DNA of 64,000 nt from Rheinheimera oceanensis (GCF_018831085.1 NZ_JAGPNM010000013.1:1-64000), one strand, 5' to 3'. Numbered from the stretch's first letter, positions 32,657 through 41,559 are shown. Notes: generated by a model from the letters alone, not told the origin. Translations and numbers: made by a program.

Positions 32657-35600
32657 ACGAAATTGTTCGCAGTCCTGAACATCCAATTTTGATTGAGGTT
32701 CTGCAGTGTGTTCCTAAAGAAGAAGCTATAGAGTATCAGTATACTTTTGCATCGGTAGCTAAATTTTTAAAGCAGGCTATGCAGGATGATTCTGACAAAG
32801 CGGGGTTTGATACCCGTTATCTAAAAAGAGTGATCAAATATTTTTCTGAGGACATTGCGGAACAAACTCGACAACGACAGATCCTTGAAGCTGTGTTGCG
32901 ATACGCAAAGCGAAACAACAATCTCAAATCTGTAAAAATACCCCAGCTTATTAAATTAAATCGTGACCTACCTGCATTAAACCCTACAGCGCTAATGTTT
33001 ACTAAACGTGCTCTAGAAGTATACGATTTGATAAAAGCTGACTTGGCGTATCCTGAAAAACTAAACAGTAGGCAGTTGGAGCTTGGGCGCTTACTCACGG
33101 TTCTTTATCTATTCGAAGGTTTGCCAGATCTCGCCACAGTTTCTCAAGTTGTGCGCAAATTTCGATTATATTATGCAGGTAACATTATTTATCTTGAAGA
33201 CTCCGAAGATACCAATAAGCAAACGCGTTTTGTCATTCAGTTATACACCGCATTGCTTATTCAGCTAATTAGACGTTATGAGAAGATTGATCCAATTCTG
33301 GAACGCGCGTCGCGAAGTTCAAAAATGTCGATGGATTATATCCAGAAATATCTGCGTGTTATTAGTAAAAAAAGCAATTTAAAAATATCGTTGTCACAAC
33401 TTAGTCATTACCGGAATATTTACTGGATCGCCCAATACAGCCCGGTTGAAACAATGTTTTTTTTACAACGTATGAAAAGTGCTTTGTTACCAACTGATAT
33501 TTTTCATAGGACTTTGCTAAATAAAAGCTACTCAACATTAGAGGCTGGTCTTGCCTCCAAGGTCGATCCAGAAATAAATAAAACGAGGAATACTATTCAA
33601 GCGTTTCAATCACAGGATGTAACTAACTATAAGCAGATAGAGCATTCAATCAACTTGATAAAGCTATTGATAGCTGAGCTAAAAAAACAAAAAGAATCTG
33701 CTGACGATAAAAAGCAATCGGATTTGCAAAATACATCAGAACTCACTCATAACAAGAAAAAGCCACATCAAGCCATTATTACCAGAATTGTAAAAAAACT
33801 TCGCACTCCCGAGTACAGCCAAAATTTTTATGTACTGCTTTTTGGTAATTATATTATTAATTTATTAAAAAATGGCGGTAGCCGAAAAAACCTATTGAGT
33901 TTTAGAACTATCCATGACTACGTATCTGCTCCTTTACGAGCCTTTATTACCGTTTTTAGCGATCTTGATTTGCTTAAACTGGATGAAGGAATCTTAACCG
34001 AAAAACTGAACTGTGTTGCCGAGTTAATGGCGCCTACCAAACGAGGCGTTCTTTATTATCTGGCTGAATATATCCAGCAACTTGATCTTGTCGCGGATTT
34101 TATGGCAGCAAATCTTGATTTCGTTGTCCAGTCAGGCAGAGCACATGCTGATATTATCAGCGTTGCGCAGATTGAGCATTTGCTGCTGTTTTTAAAAGTG
34201 GCGGGAGAATCTTATACCGATGCGATTTTATTGCTGTGTTTAGGGTTTTATAGCGGTACCCGGCGCAGCGAGGCAAAATTTATCAGAATATGTGACTTTG
34301 AGATGGTGCAGTCAGGTAATGGCACCAGAGTATCGTTACGCATAGTCCCGACTAGGGAACGCACTATAAAAAGCAAGGCCGGCACTCGCACTATTAATTT
34401 GAATGTTTTTTGGCCAAAACAGTGGCTAGAAATACTCATCTGTAAGTTACAGTTGGCTCAGGCTGCTGGATATTCAAAAACAACCTGTTTATTTGATAAA
34501 TCGGTTGATCAACATTTTGCGTTGATTAGCCAGTTGCTTCGGGCATATCTGGACGATAAATGTTTTACTTACCACAACTTACGGCATTCGTTCGTTTGCT
34601 GGCAATACTATCGTTTGGTGCTACAGCCAAGGCTGAAGGGCATTCGCGCTGAAAATATAGCATGTCTGGATCACGAGTATTTCTCTGATGCAGCATGCAG
34701 CTTGGCACGTTCTCAACTCGGATTGCCAGTGATTAGTAGACGGGCAATATTTACTTTGTGTGCTCTGGTTGGGCATAGCGAACCCTCTGTTACCTTCAGT
34801 AGCTACCAGCACTTGAGAGATTTGTATAGTTATTTACTCATTTCATCAGAACTTTGTATTACACAAAAGGCGTTAAGTCGTTTACTTATCAGAGCAAAAC
34901 TCGATTCTGAACTAGTGTTGCGCTTCCCCTTAGAAGCCATTCATTTTGGCTCAGCCTATGATAAACAAACGTTAACTATTTTACCCGCGCCAGAAATCAA
35001 GCACAGCCGGTTGCTTAATTTGCAGGAGTTGGAGTTACATTCGATAACTGTTTTACCTTGCTTACGCCAGATTGAGTGCGGCTTGCGAGTGCTAGGTAAA
35101 ATACAGCCAGATGAAATCACCAGTGTTGAGCATGATGAAACCGTTATAACTATTGAAGGAAGTTGGCTAACAAAGCTAAATGAAGTGTGCGATGAAGTGC
35201 ATCGGCATTACCCGGCTCGAAGTGCAAAGTTACCTAAGATCCCTGAAATTGCCCGTTCCAAGGCTCAACTACGTTCCGATAAGCCGCTTTCTAAGTCCAG
35301 AAAGATTTTTGAAAGTCTTCAGGCCAAAACCCAGTTGCTATTAGACAGCAAGCAATGGTGTGACAAGAGAATCTTTGATGTACTTCAGGTGCTAAAAGGT
35401 TTGCTTATCAAGCAGGGGTGGACAATTCAGTTTAGGGAGCCTGAACCCTTTGAACAGTTTCTAGCACTCTGCCGTGAAATTCTGCCAAGCAATATCATAC
35501 CCAAGGTGATATTTCATTTTATCGAATCTGAGAACATGGCCAAAGATATAAGGTGGTTTTTAACCAGTTGGGATAGAACATTTGCAAACTATGATATAAA

Positions 35601-35820
35601 GCCCGAATTAAAGCCTTGCTACTGGGTTAACGCGCTTGAGCAAGGAGTGGTGTGGTTATACTTTGAGGATACTGGCGAAAATAAAGATAACGACTCAAGT
35701 GGCAAGCGTAAACTTCGCCAGCAACCACAAAGAGTCAGTTCAGTCATGAAGTTTATGCATTTTTTACTTGTAGCTATCCAAACCAGATTGTACCTGAGAG
35801 GTAATGACCAGCAGGAATAG
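32626..35820 (+). CDS. Large tyrosine recombinase of the trio, full catalytic set
   Basis: A 1064-residue protein overlapping the previous gene by 31 bases; ATGs at 32626 and 32635 are both possible. The catalytic domain lies in the middle: box I YSGTRRSEAKF (R546), a lysine in TIKSKAGTRTINLN, box II YHNLRHSFVCWQYY (H650, R653, H654), and GHSEPSVTFSSYQHLRD (H717, tyrosine nucleophile Y727). All six active-site positions are present, so it is the best candidate for the strand-exchange enzyme of the island. About 500 residues precede and 330 follow the catalytic part, far longer than normal integrases. It may correspond to the GMT integrase. Confidence 0.8.
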   Translation: MARMSIGAFVNEIVRSPEHPILIEVLQCVPKEEAIEYQYTFASVAKFLKQAMQDDSDKAGFDTRYLKRVIKYFSEDIAEQTRQRQILEAVLRYAKRNNNLKSVKIPQLIKLNRDLPALNPTALMFTKRALEVYDLIKADLAYPEKLNSRQLELGRLLTVLYLFEGLPDLATVSQVVRKFRLYYAGNIIYLEDSEDTNKQTRFVIQLYTALLIQLIRRYEKIDPILERASRSSKMSMDYIQKYLRVISKKSNLKISLSQLSHYRNIYWIAQYSPVETMFFLQRMKSALLPTDIFHRTLLNKSYSTLEAGLASKVDPEINKTRNTIQAFQSQDVTNYKQIEHSINLIKLLIAELKKQKESADDKKQSDLQNTSELTHNKKKPHQAIITRIVKKLRTPEYSQNFYVLLFGNYIINLLKNGGSRKNLLSFRTIHDYVSAPLRAFITVFSDLDLLKLDEGILTEKLNCVAELMAPTKRGVLYYLAEYIQQLDLVADFMAANLDFVVQSGRAHADIISVAQIEHLLLFLKVAGESYTDAILLLCLGFYSGTRRSEAKFIRICDFEMVQSGNGTRVSLRIVPTRERTIKSKAGTRTINLNVFWPKQWLEILICKLQLAQAAGYSKTTCLFDKSVDQHFALISQLLRAYLDDKCFTYHNLRHSFVCWQYYRLVLQPRLKGIRAENIACLDHEYFSDAACSLARSQLGLPVISRRAIFTLCALVGHSEPSVTFSSYQHLRDLYSYLLISSELCITQKALSRLLIRAKLDSELVLRFPLEAIHFGSAYDKQTLTILPAPEIKHSRLLNLQELELHSITVLPCLRQIECGLRVLGKIQPDEITSVEHDETVITIEGSWLTKLNEVCDEVHRHYPARSAKLPKIPEIARSKAQLRSDKPLSKSRKIFESLQAKTQLLLDSKQWCDKRIFDVLQVLKGLLIKQGWTIQFREPEPFEQFLALCREILPSNIIPKVIFHFIESENMAKDIRWFLTSWDRTFANYDIKPELKPCYWVNALEQGVVWLYFEDTGENKDNDSSGKRKLRQQPQRVSSVMKFMHFLLVAIQTRLYLRGNDQQE

Positions 35821-35927
35821 ATGCTGAATTGAGGGTATATTTACTCGAGGTAGTTGTTCAAAATTGCACTTGCGACACATGATGTCGTATCGATCTGTAC
35901 TCTGGGGTTTTAAATTCTGGAGATGCT

Positions 35928-36866
35928 ATGGCAAAAGGCAAAATTGTAATACTGGGTATTGGTGGGCGTGGTTGCGCCGCGCTACAGCGTTTGGCTATGG
36001 CAGAGTTACCCGATGCAGTTACCACCACGATTGTAAGCGCTGATAAAAGAGCATTAAGTAGCACTGCTGCAGATTGCAGTATTTTATTGTGCGAATCGCA
36101 AACAGGTGGTCGCAGCACGGGTGGTAATGCAACGTTGGCTACTCAGGCGGTTCAGCAGGTAGCAGACTTGTTGCGCCAGGCGTTTGCCGGTGCTGATACA
36201 GTATTTATGGTTACAGGCCTTGGTGGTGGCACCGGCAGTGGTGCTGCTACTGCGATAGCGGCTTTGCTGGCAGAGATGCAGATCCCCGGCTTGGTGTTTG
36301 CCACTTTGCCTTTTGATTTTGAGGGGAAACGGAAATCCCTACTGGCTGAAAACAGTATTAAACTTTTCCAGCAGCATGGTTGTGCTGTGGTGTTGCTGCC
36401 AAATGACCAACTGCAGCAAGCGCTTGGTGCAAAAGCCCGCCTGGAAGACGCGCTGGATGAGAGTAATCGCCTATTGTTGCAACTGTTATTGAGTCTGTGC
36501 CGCATGCTTGCTGATACCGGACTCATCAACATGGATTTTAACGACTTCATCAGTGTAATTTCCCAGCCCGGTATTGCGGTAGTTGGTTGCGCCTCCGCTC
36601 AAAAAGGTGATGATCTACCAATGCTGTTACAACAGCAACTACAGAATCCGTTGCTGCGAAGTAAGAAAATTGAATCGGCCAGCTCAGTACTGGTGCATCT
36701 CACGGCAGGGCCAGATTTTACTCTGGAACAGTTTGAAGCGACGGGCTTGCATTTAGCACAAGCGTTGCCAAAGGCGTCGCTAATACTTCAGGGGTTGTCG
36801 ATAAAAGCGGATTATACTGATCAGTTGGAGCTACTGCTGTTAGTCTGTGGCATTGTTGTCGATTGA
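35928..36866 (+). CDS. FtsZ-like GTPase (tubulin/FtsZ superfamily paralogue)
   Basis: A 312-residue FtsZ paralogue encoded on the island. The N-terminal GxGGxG loop is VILGIGGRGCAAL (10-15), the G-box is VTGLGGGTGSGAA (97-105), and FATLPFDFEGKRK plus VLLPNDQL match FtsZ closely. The T7 catalytic loop GLINMDFNDF keeps N201, D203 and D206, so GTP hydrolysis in a polymer is plausible. It ends after the C-terminal domain: the FtsZ linker and the conserved tail that binds FtsA and ZipA are missing. It could poison the host Z-ring or build its own filament. It is followed by a WYL regulator and a DnaA-like gene. Function is unknown. Confidence 0.85.
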   Translation: MAKGKIVILGIGGRGCAALQRLAMAELPDAVTTTIVSADKRALSSTAADCSILLCESQTGGRSTGGNATLATQAVQQVADLLRQAFAGADTVFMVTGLGGGTGSGAATAIAALLAEMQIPGLVFATLPFDFEGKRKSLLAENSIKLFQQHGCAVVLLPNDQLQQALGAKARLEDALDESNRLLLQLLLSLCRMLADTGLINMDFNDFISVISQPGIAVVGCASAQKGDDLPMLLQQQLQNPLLRSKKIESASSVLVHLTAGPDFTLEQFEATGLHLAQALPKASLILQGLSIKADYTDQLELLLLVCGIVVD

Positions 36867-36921
36867 GTTAACTTACTGTTTTGTATATAAACGACGTAAT
36901 GCCTAAATCATAGGAATTGGT

Positions 36922-37926
36922 ATGTCAGCATCACCCAGCCAGAACACCATCGCCCGACAGTGGCAACTGTTAAAGCTTATTCCGACACGAGCACCTGGGC
37001 TGGAAGCCAGACTTCTAACACAGCAACTGCAGGATGCCGGTTTTAGTGTATCCAAACGCACGGTTGAGCGTGATTTGCAGGAGCTTTCATTGCTCTTTCC
37101 GTTGCAGTGCAACGAAAAAAGCAAGCCTTATGGCTGGTACTGGATGCGGGATGCCAGCCTGGATATTCCTGGTATCACCTTGGCTGAAGCGTTGAGTCTG
37201 ACATTGGTCGAGACACAACTTCGCCAGTTATTGCCAGCGCCACTTATAGAGAGTTTGCAAGCCCGCTTTAATCTGGCAAAAAGTAAACTAAAAGCACTGG
37301 ATACGATGAATGCCGGTGCACGTTGGCCTGATAAGGTGGCGTCTGTATCTGCCGGTATGCAATTGTTACCGCCGAAAATAGACGGCGAGCTGCTACAAAA
37401 AGTACAACAAGCGTTGCTAGAGGATAAGCAGCTGGACGTCAGTTATTACGCTTTGCACCAGAGCGCAGTGAAACAATATCGGTTAAACCCGCTTGGGTTA
37501 ATTCAGCGAGGCCAGATAAGTTACCTGATAGCCTCAGCTGAGCCGTATAACGATCCGCTGCGATTTGCCATTCATCGTTTTCAGAAAGTGGAGATTACTG
37601 AATCCTCAGCAGTAATACCTGCTGAGTTTAACCTGCAACGTTATTTAGCCAGCGGCGCGATGGAGTTTAGTGAGGGCGAATCCATAAAGCTCGAACTTAT
37701 AGCAAAGCCAGTATTGGCGGAGCTGTTGTTGGAAACACCACTGTCGGCAGATATGTTCTGTAAAAAGCTCGAAAATGGTGATTACCATATCAGCGCCACA
37801 GTACATAACGGCTGGCAACTAAATTTATGGCTGATGTCGCAAAGTGGTTATTTAACCGTGTTGGCTCCTTTTGATATACGTGAGGATATTAAACAGCAGT
37901 TAACTGAGGCTCTGGCGAAGTACTAG
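36922..37926 (+). CDS. HTH-WYL transcriptional regulator
   Basis: A 334-residue regulator: N-terminal winged helix (residues 10-65; LLTQQLQDAGFSVSKRTVER), a linker, then a WYL domain with YRLNPLGLIQRGQISYLIAS and LRFAIHRFQKVEI, and a WYL C-terminal extension. WYL proteins often control defence or mobile-element genes (BrxR and CapW are known examples) and sense nucleic-acid ligands. It lies 55 bases after the FtsZ-like gene and 56 before the DnaA-like gene on the same strand, so it likely regulates this module. The arginine and aromatic residues of the WYL pocket are largely retained, although the literal WYL triad reads SYL. Confidence 0.9.
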   Translation: MSASPSQNTIARQWQLLKLIPTRAPGLEARLLTQQLQDAGFSVSKRTVERDLQELSLLFPLQCNEKSKPYGWYWMRDASLDIPGITLAEALSLTLVETQLRQLLPAPLIESLQARFNLAKSKLKALDTMNAGARWPDKVASVSAGMQLLPPKIDGELLQKVQQALLEDKQLDVSYYALHQSAVKQYRLNPLGLIQRGQISYLIASAEPYNDPLRFAIHRFQKVEITESSAVIPAEFNLQRYLASGAMEFSEGESIKLELIAKPVLAELLLETPLSADMFCKKLENGDYHISATVHNGWQLNLWLMSQSGYLTVLAPFDIREDIKQQLTEALAKY

Positions 37927-37982
37927 TCGATGCTTAGCTGCATCAGTCGGTCAGCGATGTTTTATCTGGAGCACCGGGAACA

Positions 37983-38651
37983 ATGAAAGATGTTAACTTT
38001 AGCAACTTTGTCACTGCAGATTACAACTGCAGTGCAATCGACATTGGCCGAAAATTTATTGCTGATCCTACGTCAGTGCAGATGGTTATCGACAGTCATT
38101 CTGGTAATGGCGACGGTATGACGCATTTAATGATGAGTTTGGCAGATGAACTTATAAGCACCGGTTTTAAGGTTGTCCGCTACCCTGCGTATAAGTTGCT
38201 TAATGAAGCTGCATCAGATGCAAATTTGCTTGGCCAATTGCAGGGCATCGATTGCCTGCTACTGGATGACATAAATTTCTTATTTGATAAGCCTACTGCA
38301 GTAAGCGCAGACATTTTTAATATGCTGGTGGCCAGAAACGGTGCCGGTAAGAAAACGATCTGCGCGGTTGCAATTGCGGCTAGCGACATCGGCAACGCAA
38401 TACCCCAACCGTATCTCGGCTTATTGTATTCAGCAACGGTATGCCGCCTGGGTACTCCTACACGGGCTGATAAATTTAGAATAACTATGGTCAAAATAGA
38501 GAGTCTGGGCATATCTTTCGATACTAGCGTCGAAGAAATCATTGAACAGGCTGGGAATATCAGAGAATTAGAAGGTAAGCTAACCCGATACGCTGTATTA
38601 CAAAATATCCAGCGCTACTCGCTGGCGGAGGCAAAGCGCCAAGATGATTAA
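37983..38651 (+). CDS. DnaA/Hda-like AAA+ protein with altered Walker A
   Basis: A 222-residue protein equivalent to the AAA+ domain of DnaA, without the DNA-binding domain IV, as in Hda. The start FSNFVTADYNCSAIDIGRKF resembles the DnaA FVxGxxN region. The Walker A segment is SGNGDGMTHLMMSLAD, with M46 replacing the invariant lysine; Walker B LLLDDINFLF (D95, D96) is intact, and sensor II IRELEGKLTR matches DnaA VRELEGALNR. Weak or no ATP hydrolysis is expected. Hda turns off DnaA, so a replication-control or DnaA-decoy role is possible. Third gene of the FtsZ-like/WYL module. No other function can be claimed. Confidence 0.82.
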   Translation: MKDVNFSNFVTADYNCSAIDIGRKFIADPTSVQMVIDSHSGNGDGMTHLMMSLADELISTGFKVVRYPAYKLLNEAASDANLLGQLQGIDCLLLDDINFLFDKPTAVSADIFNMLVARNGAGKKTICAVAIAASDIGNAIPQPYLGLLYSATVCRLGTPTRADKFRITMVKIESLGISFDTSVEEIIEQAGNIRELEGKLTRYAVLQNIQRYSLAEAKRQDD

Positions 38652-38689
38652 AGGATTGCGCCAGCTAACACCGGCGCTTTGCTGTTATG

Positions 38690-39424
38690 CTAACCCTGTA
38701 ATATCTCAGCTTGGAGTTGTGCAATTCTGCTACCGTAGGCTTGAAGCAAAGCATCACTGTTTAAACCGAAGCGGCCGCTGAAAAAAGGTACTACTACCAG
38801 CAATGAATTGCCTGCTTTGCTCCAGTATAAAGTGCGTTTTTCATTGACGTTGATGCTGATAACTTCACTTTTTATTGTTTCAACACCATCAACTCCGGCA
38901 AAGAACATCAGAAAATCTTTAAGGTAATTCACCCCGGTGCAGATAATCAGCTTAGGTTGATATTGGTTTCGTAATGCTGTATAAAATGGGAAGCGATTAA
39001 AAAAGCACCAGTTATTAAACAGTTGCTTAGTGGGGAAGCTGGTTGCTTCATCAAAACCGTACTTATGCCAAAGCTCATCAGCGGTAGAGTTAAAAGCAAT
39101 AGGGTACAGGTTCAGCTTAAACAGTTGCTCGCCGCTAAGTTCTGCAACTGAACGATAAGACTGCACTGGTTGCTGGTTTATTGCCTGATACAACTTGGCA
39201 AAGCGAACTCCGTAGGGATAGCTTATGCTGTGCTTCCAGTCAAAGTTAGACTTAGTCAACTTTACGGCACCAGCCAGCATTTCCTGTTTCAGCCTGATGT
39301 AATACTCATCAGCGGCCTCTGGCTCAAGACCCCACTCAATGCCACATAACCAGGTATCTGCTTCAGGGTTGCCACCATCACAACCACTGAAAGAACAGGC
39401 CCAGGGTTTAATTTGATCCAGCAT
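38690..39424 (-). CDS. Unknown protein, possible uracil-DNA-glycosylase-like fold
   Basis: A 244-residue soluble protein I do not recognise. It begins with cysteines (MLDQIKPWACSFSGCDGGNP) and continues ADTWLCGIEWGLEPEAAD. The order of an early Gly-rich strand end (LCGIEWG), a middle LNLYPIAFN, and a late hydrophobic strand QPKLIICTGVNYLKDF recalls the uracil-DNA glycosylase fold, but I cannot confirm catalytic residues. It points towards the DnaA-like gene, converging with a 38-base gap in which GCAAAGCGCC (38631) and GGCGCTTTGC (38673) can pair. An AAGGA site precedes the start. It lies between the two plus-strand modules of the island. Confidence 0.6.
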   Translation of the reverse strand: MLDQIKPWACSFSGCDGGNPEADTWLCGIEWGLEPEAADEYYIRLKQEMLAGAVKLTKSNFDWKHSISYPYGVRFAKLYQAINQQPVQSYRSVAELSGEQLFKLNLYPIAFNSTADELWHKYGFDEATSFPTKQLFNNWCFFNRFPFYTALRNQYQPKLIICTGVNYLKDFLMFFAGVDGVETIKSEVISINVNEKRTLYWSKAGNSLLVVVPFFSGRFGLNSDALLQAYGSRIAQLQAEILQG

Positions 39425-39588
39425 TATCTATTTCCTTATTTTTATGATGTAAAGTTACTCAGGCCATCATTTAGCGCTTAGTTGTAACCTATACAGAAAA
39501 ACTTGTAAATCTATGATAAGTCTCCGTGCGACACAATATGACGCAGTTGCGCTATATGCTGGCAGTCGTTCATGACAGGAGTCTGTTA

Positions 39589-40374
39589 ATGCCTTACCAA
39601 CTGGCGATATTACAACTAAGTGGTTTTAACGCGACAGGCGCTAAATGGTCGCAGCAAGATGCAATTGGCTATGTCGCTAATCGTGTTACGCCAACTTTGC
39701 TGCAGCAAGATGAGGTAAGCAATGTAGTGGATCTGGCATCGTCAGATCTATTGCTGTTGGTTGCTGATGGCGTGTCTGCCAGCCCTGCTGCAGCTTCAGC
39801 AAGCCATACCGTTGTTAATTATATACTGCAGCACTGGTCTGGTGCAGGTTTTTCCAGCAAGCAGCTTCGGCTGGCGCAGCAATATCTGGCCGATACGCTT
39901 GGCCGAAAACGGCAAAGTTTTGGTGCGGCAACTACCATAGCGGCATTGCAACTAAGCGCTGAGCGCTTTGTTGCCATTAATGCCGGCGATAGCCGCATTT
40001 GGCGGCTTCGCAACGGGCAATTGCAACAGTTAAGTGAGGATCATGACTGGCAAAACGATAGTGCTGAGCTTAGGCAGCAAACTGGCTTAGCACAGTGTTA
40101 TCGAGCGCTGACCAGTTATCTGGCTGCCGATAGCGAAGCGGCTGATTTTACTGTGACCGTAACCGACGGCGCGCTGCAAGCGGGCGATCAATTTGTGCTC
40201 ACCACAGACGGTGTACATGACCTGGTTACCACAGAAGAGTTAGCGGAGCTGTTGGCTGTAGCTGATAGCGGCGCAGCGCTGCAGCGATTACAAAAACTGT
40301 TATTACAGCGAGGCGCAACGGACAACGCCAGTTTGTTATGGCTGCTTCCTATGCCTGACAGCGGTGATTACTAA
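39589..40374 (+). CDS. PP2C-family Ser/Thr protein phosphatase
   Basis: A 261-residue PP2C (PPM) phosphatase. The metal-binding motifs are in order: QQDAIGY (equivalent to NED), LLLVADGVSASPAAASASH (vaDGmGG), FGAATTIAALQL, VAINAGDSRIWRLRNGQLQQ, FVLTTDGVHDLV and ATDNASLLWL with the final Asp-Asn. Both main metal aspartates are present. Start at 39589 has AGGAG 7 bases upstream; the longer frame from 39526 is not supported. No partner kinase is visible in the window, so its target must be host proteins or an unrecognised neighbour. It shares a base with the next start codon (TAATG), so it is translationally coupled. Confidence 0.88.
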   Translation: MPYQLAILQLSGFNATGAKWSQQDAIGYVANRVTPTLLQQDEVSNVVDLASSDLLLLVADGVSASPAAASASHTVVNYILQHWSGAGFSSKQLRLAQQYLADTLGRKRQSFGAATTIAALQLSAERFVAINAGDSRIWRLRNGQLQQLSEDHDWQNDSAELRQQTGLAQCYRALTSYLAADSEAADFTVTVTDGALQAGDQFVLTTDGVHDLVTTEELAELLAVADSGAALQRLQKLLLQRGATDNASLLWLLPMPDSGDY

Positions 40375-41084
40375 TGTGCGGCTATTGTATGGAAGCCAAT
40401 ATCGTCATTGGCCGTTTATGGTCTGAGGGTAAGCTTGCAACTGCAATGGAGTCCGACGATGTAGCCGATTGGGTATTGCTACAACGGTTGTTGGAGCTAA
40501 CGGATATCAATGAGTTAGATGCTACCAGTTTTAAACAGGCACAGGTATTGTATCCTGAACTGCTAAATTTGCGTTTGCAGCAGGCAAAGCCCAACTCGCT
40601 GACGCTGGAAGATATTCTTGCCGATTGCCTGGAAGCAGCCAGTTATTTTGGTATTGAAAATCATCATGTTGCTGAACTTGATGACAATGCGCACCATACT
40701 TTGCAGCAGGCGTTTTATCGTCATTTCAATCGTTTCTGGCTGGCGCTGCACCAGTTAATGCAAATACAAGCTGGGCATAAAATATTGGTAGATCTTGCTG
40801 TTGCTGCCCCTGTTTTTTGCCCGGATTTACCTGCTTATGAACTGGCGCTGCAGCGCAGATCACTGTGTCATTGTGTCGAGCATTACGGTATTGAGTTTGT
40901 TGCTGCTCATTTGCATCGGCTGCGGCCAGATTTAATTATTTATCTGGCTGAACGCTTATTGCATCGCAGCGGCGAGTTGCAATATTTATTACAACTGATG
41001 CAGTGCTGGCAAGGCGTTGCAGTGCTCGCATCCAAGCAAGACGCGATACACTATTTAACAGACAAACTCAGTATACGGGAGTGA
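40374..41084 (+). CDS. Unknown protein coupled to the PP2C phosphatase
   Basis: A 236-residue, all-helical, Leu- and His-rich protein of unknown family. Its ATG overlaps the PP2C stop codon (TAATG). It starts with a CxxC (MCGYCMEANIV) and has LQRRSLCHCVEHYGIEFVAA near residue 160. No membrane helix is evident. Tight coupling suggests that it is the substrate, inhibitor or targeting subunit of the phosphatase. A partial, diverged copy of its 3' part lies 500 bases downstream at 41560-41673, so this locus has suffered duplication. I would not assign a function. Confidence 0.65.
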   Translation: MCGYCMEANIVIGRLWSEGKLATAMESDDVADWVLLQRLLELTDINELDATSFKQAQVLYPELLNLRLQQAKPNSLTLEDILADCLEAASYFGIENHHVAELDDNAHHTLQQAFYRHFNRFWLALHQLMQIQAGHKILVDLAVAAPVFCPDLPAYELALQRRSLCHCVEHYGIEFVAAHLHRLRPDLIIYLAERLLHRSGELQYLLQLMQCWQGVAVLASKQDAIHYLTDKLSIRE

Positions 41085-41134
41085 TGGGTTTGCTTTGAAG
41101 CAACCCGACAACCCGGTAAACATCAGGAACTGAT

Positions 41135-41557
41135 ATGCCACAGCTCATCGATTACATAGATAAAATTGCCAGAGAAAAAAACCGGGACGTACTGTATTTA
41201 TTGTTTAAACGAAAGAAAAATGACCGCTCGTTTTTCTTTGATTACCAATCCTGTAAACGCCGAAATTTGGTCATAAAATGGTTGGAAAAAAATCAGATCC
41301 ACTATTACCCCTGCATGGGCGAGGCATCTGAGGAAGCTGGCCTTGATTCATATAACGGCTTTTTATACGTTGATGTGCCCTATGATGTGGATAATGAAGA
41401 CTTTAAAAAGCTATCGGCTTACCTGGAGCATCCAGACGGTACTATGCGTTATGACGATATGATTTTCGCCTATTTCCCACTGGAGCAGGCAATGAAAAAC
41501 AAACATCATGATGAACCTGGATTTTGGGACAAGTTATTTGAAGAACAAGGCTGGTAA
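41135..41557 (+). CDS. Unknown small protein of the PP2C operon
   Basis: A 140-residue soluble protein with no family I recognise. It is rich in aromatic and charged residues (DRSFFFDYQSCKRRNLVIKW; QIHYYPCMGEASEEAGLDSY; FWDKLFEEQGW). AGGA lies 6 bases before the ATG, and the gene follows the preceding one by 50 bases on the same strand, so it belongs to the same transcript as the PP2C gene. Codon use looks genuine. Its acidic, tyrosine-rich C-terminus is the only notable feature. Confidence 0.65.
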   Translation: MPQLIDYIDKIAREKNRDVLYLLFKRKKNDRSFFFDYQSCKRRNLVIKWLEKNQIHYYPCMGEASEEAGLDSYNGFLYVDVPYDVDNEDFKKLSAYLEHPDGTMRYDDMIFAYFPLEQAMKNKHHDEPGFWDKLFEEQGW

Positions 41558-41559
41558 AG

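Noticed and set aside
35928-36866. Housekeeping ftsZ
   Set aside because: The gene is not in a division-cell wall cluster (no ftsA or lpxC beside it), is shorter than FtsZ and lacks the conserved C-terminal tail.
38631-38682. Bidirectional terminator between the DnaA-like gene and the convergent unknown gene
   Set aside because: GCAAAGCGCC and GGCGCTTTGC pair well, but the loop is long and the U-tract weak, so I mention it only in the neighbouring entry.
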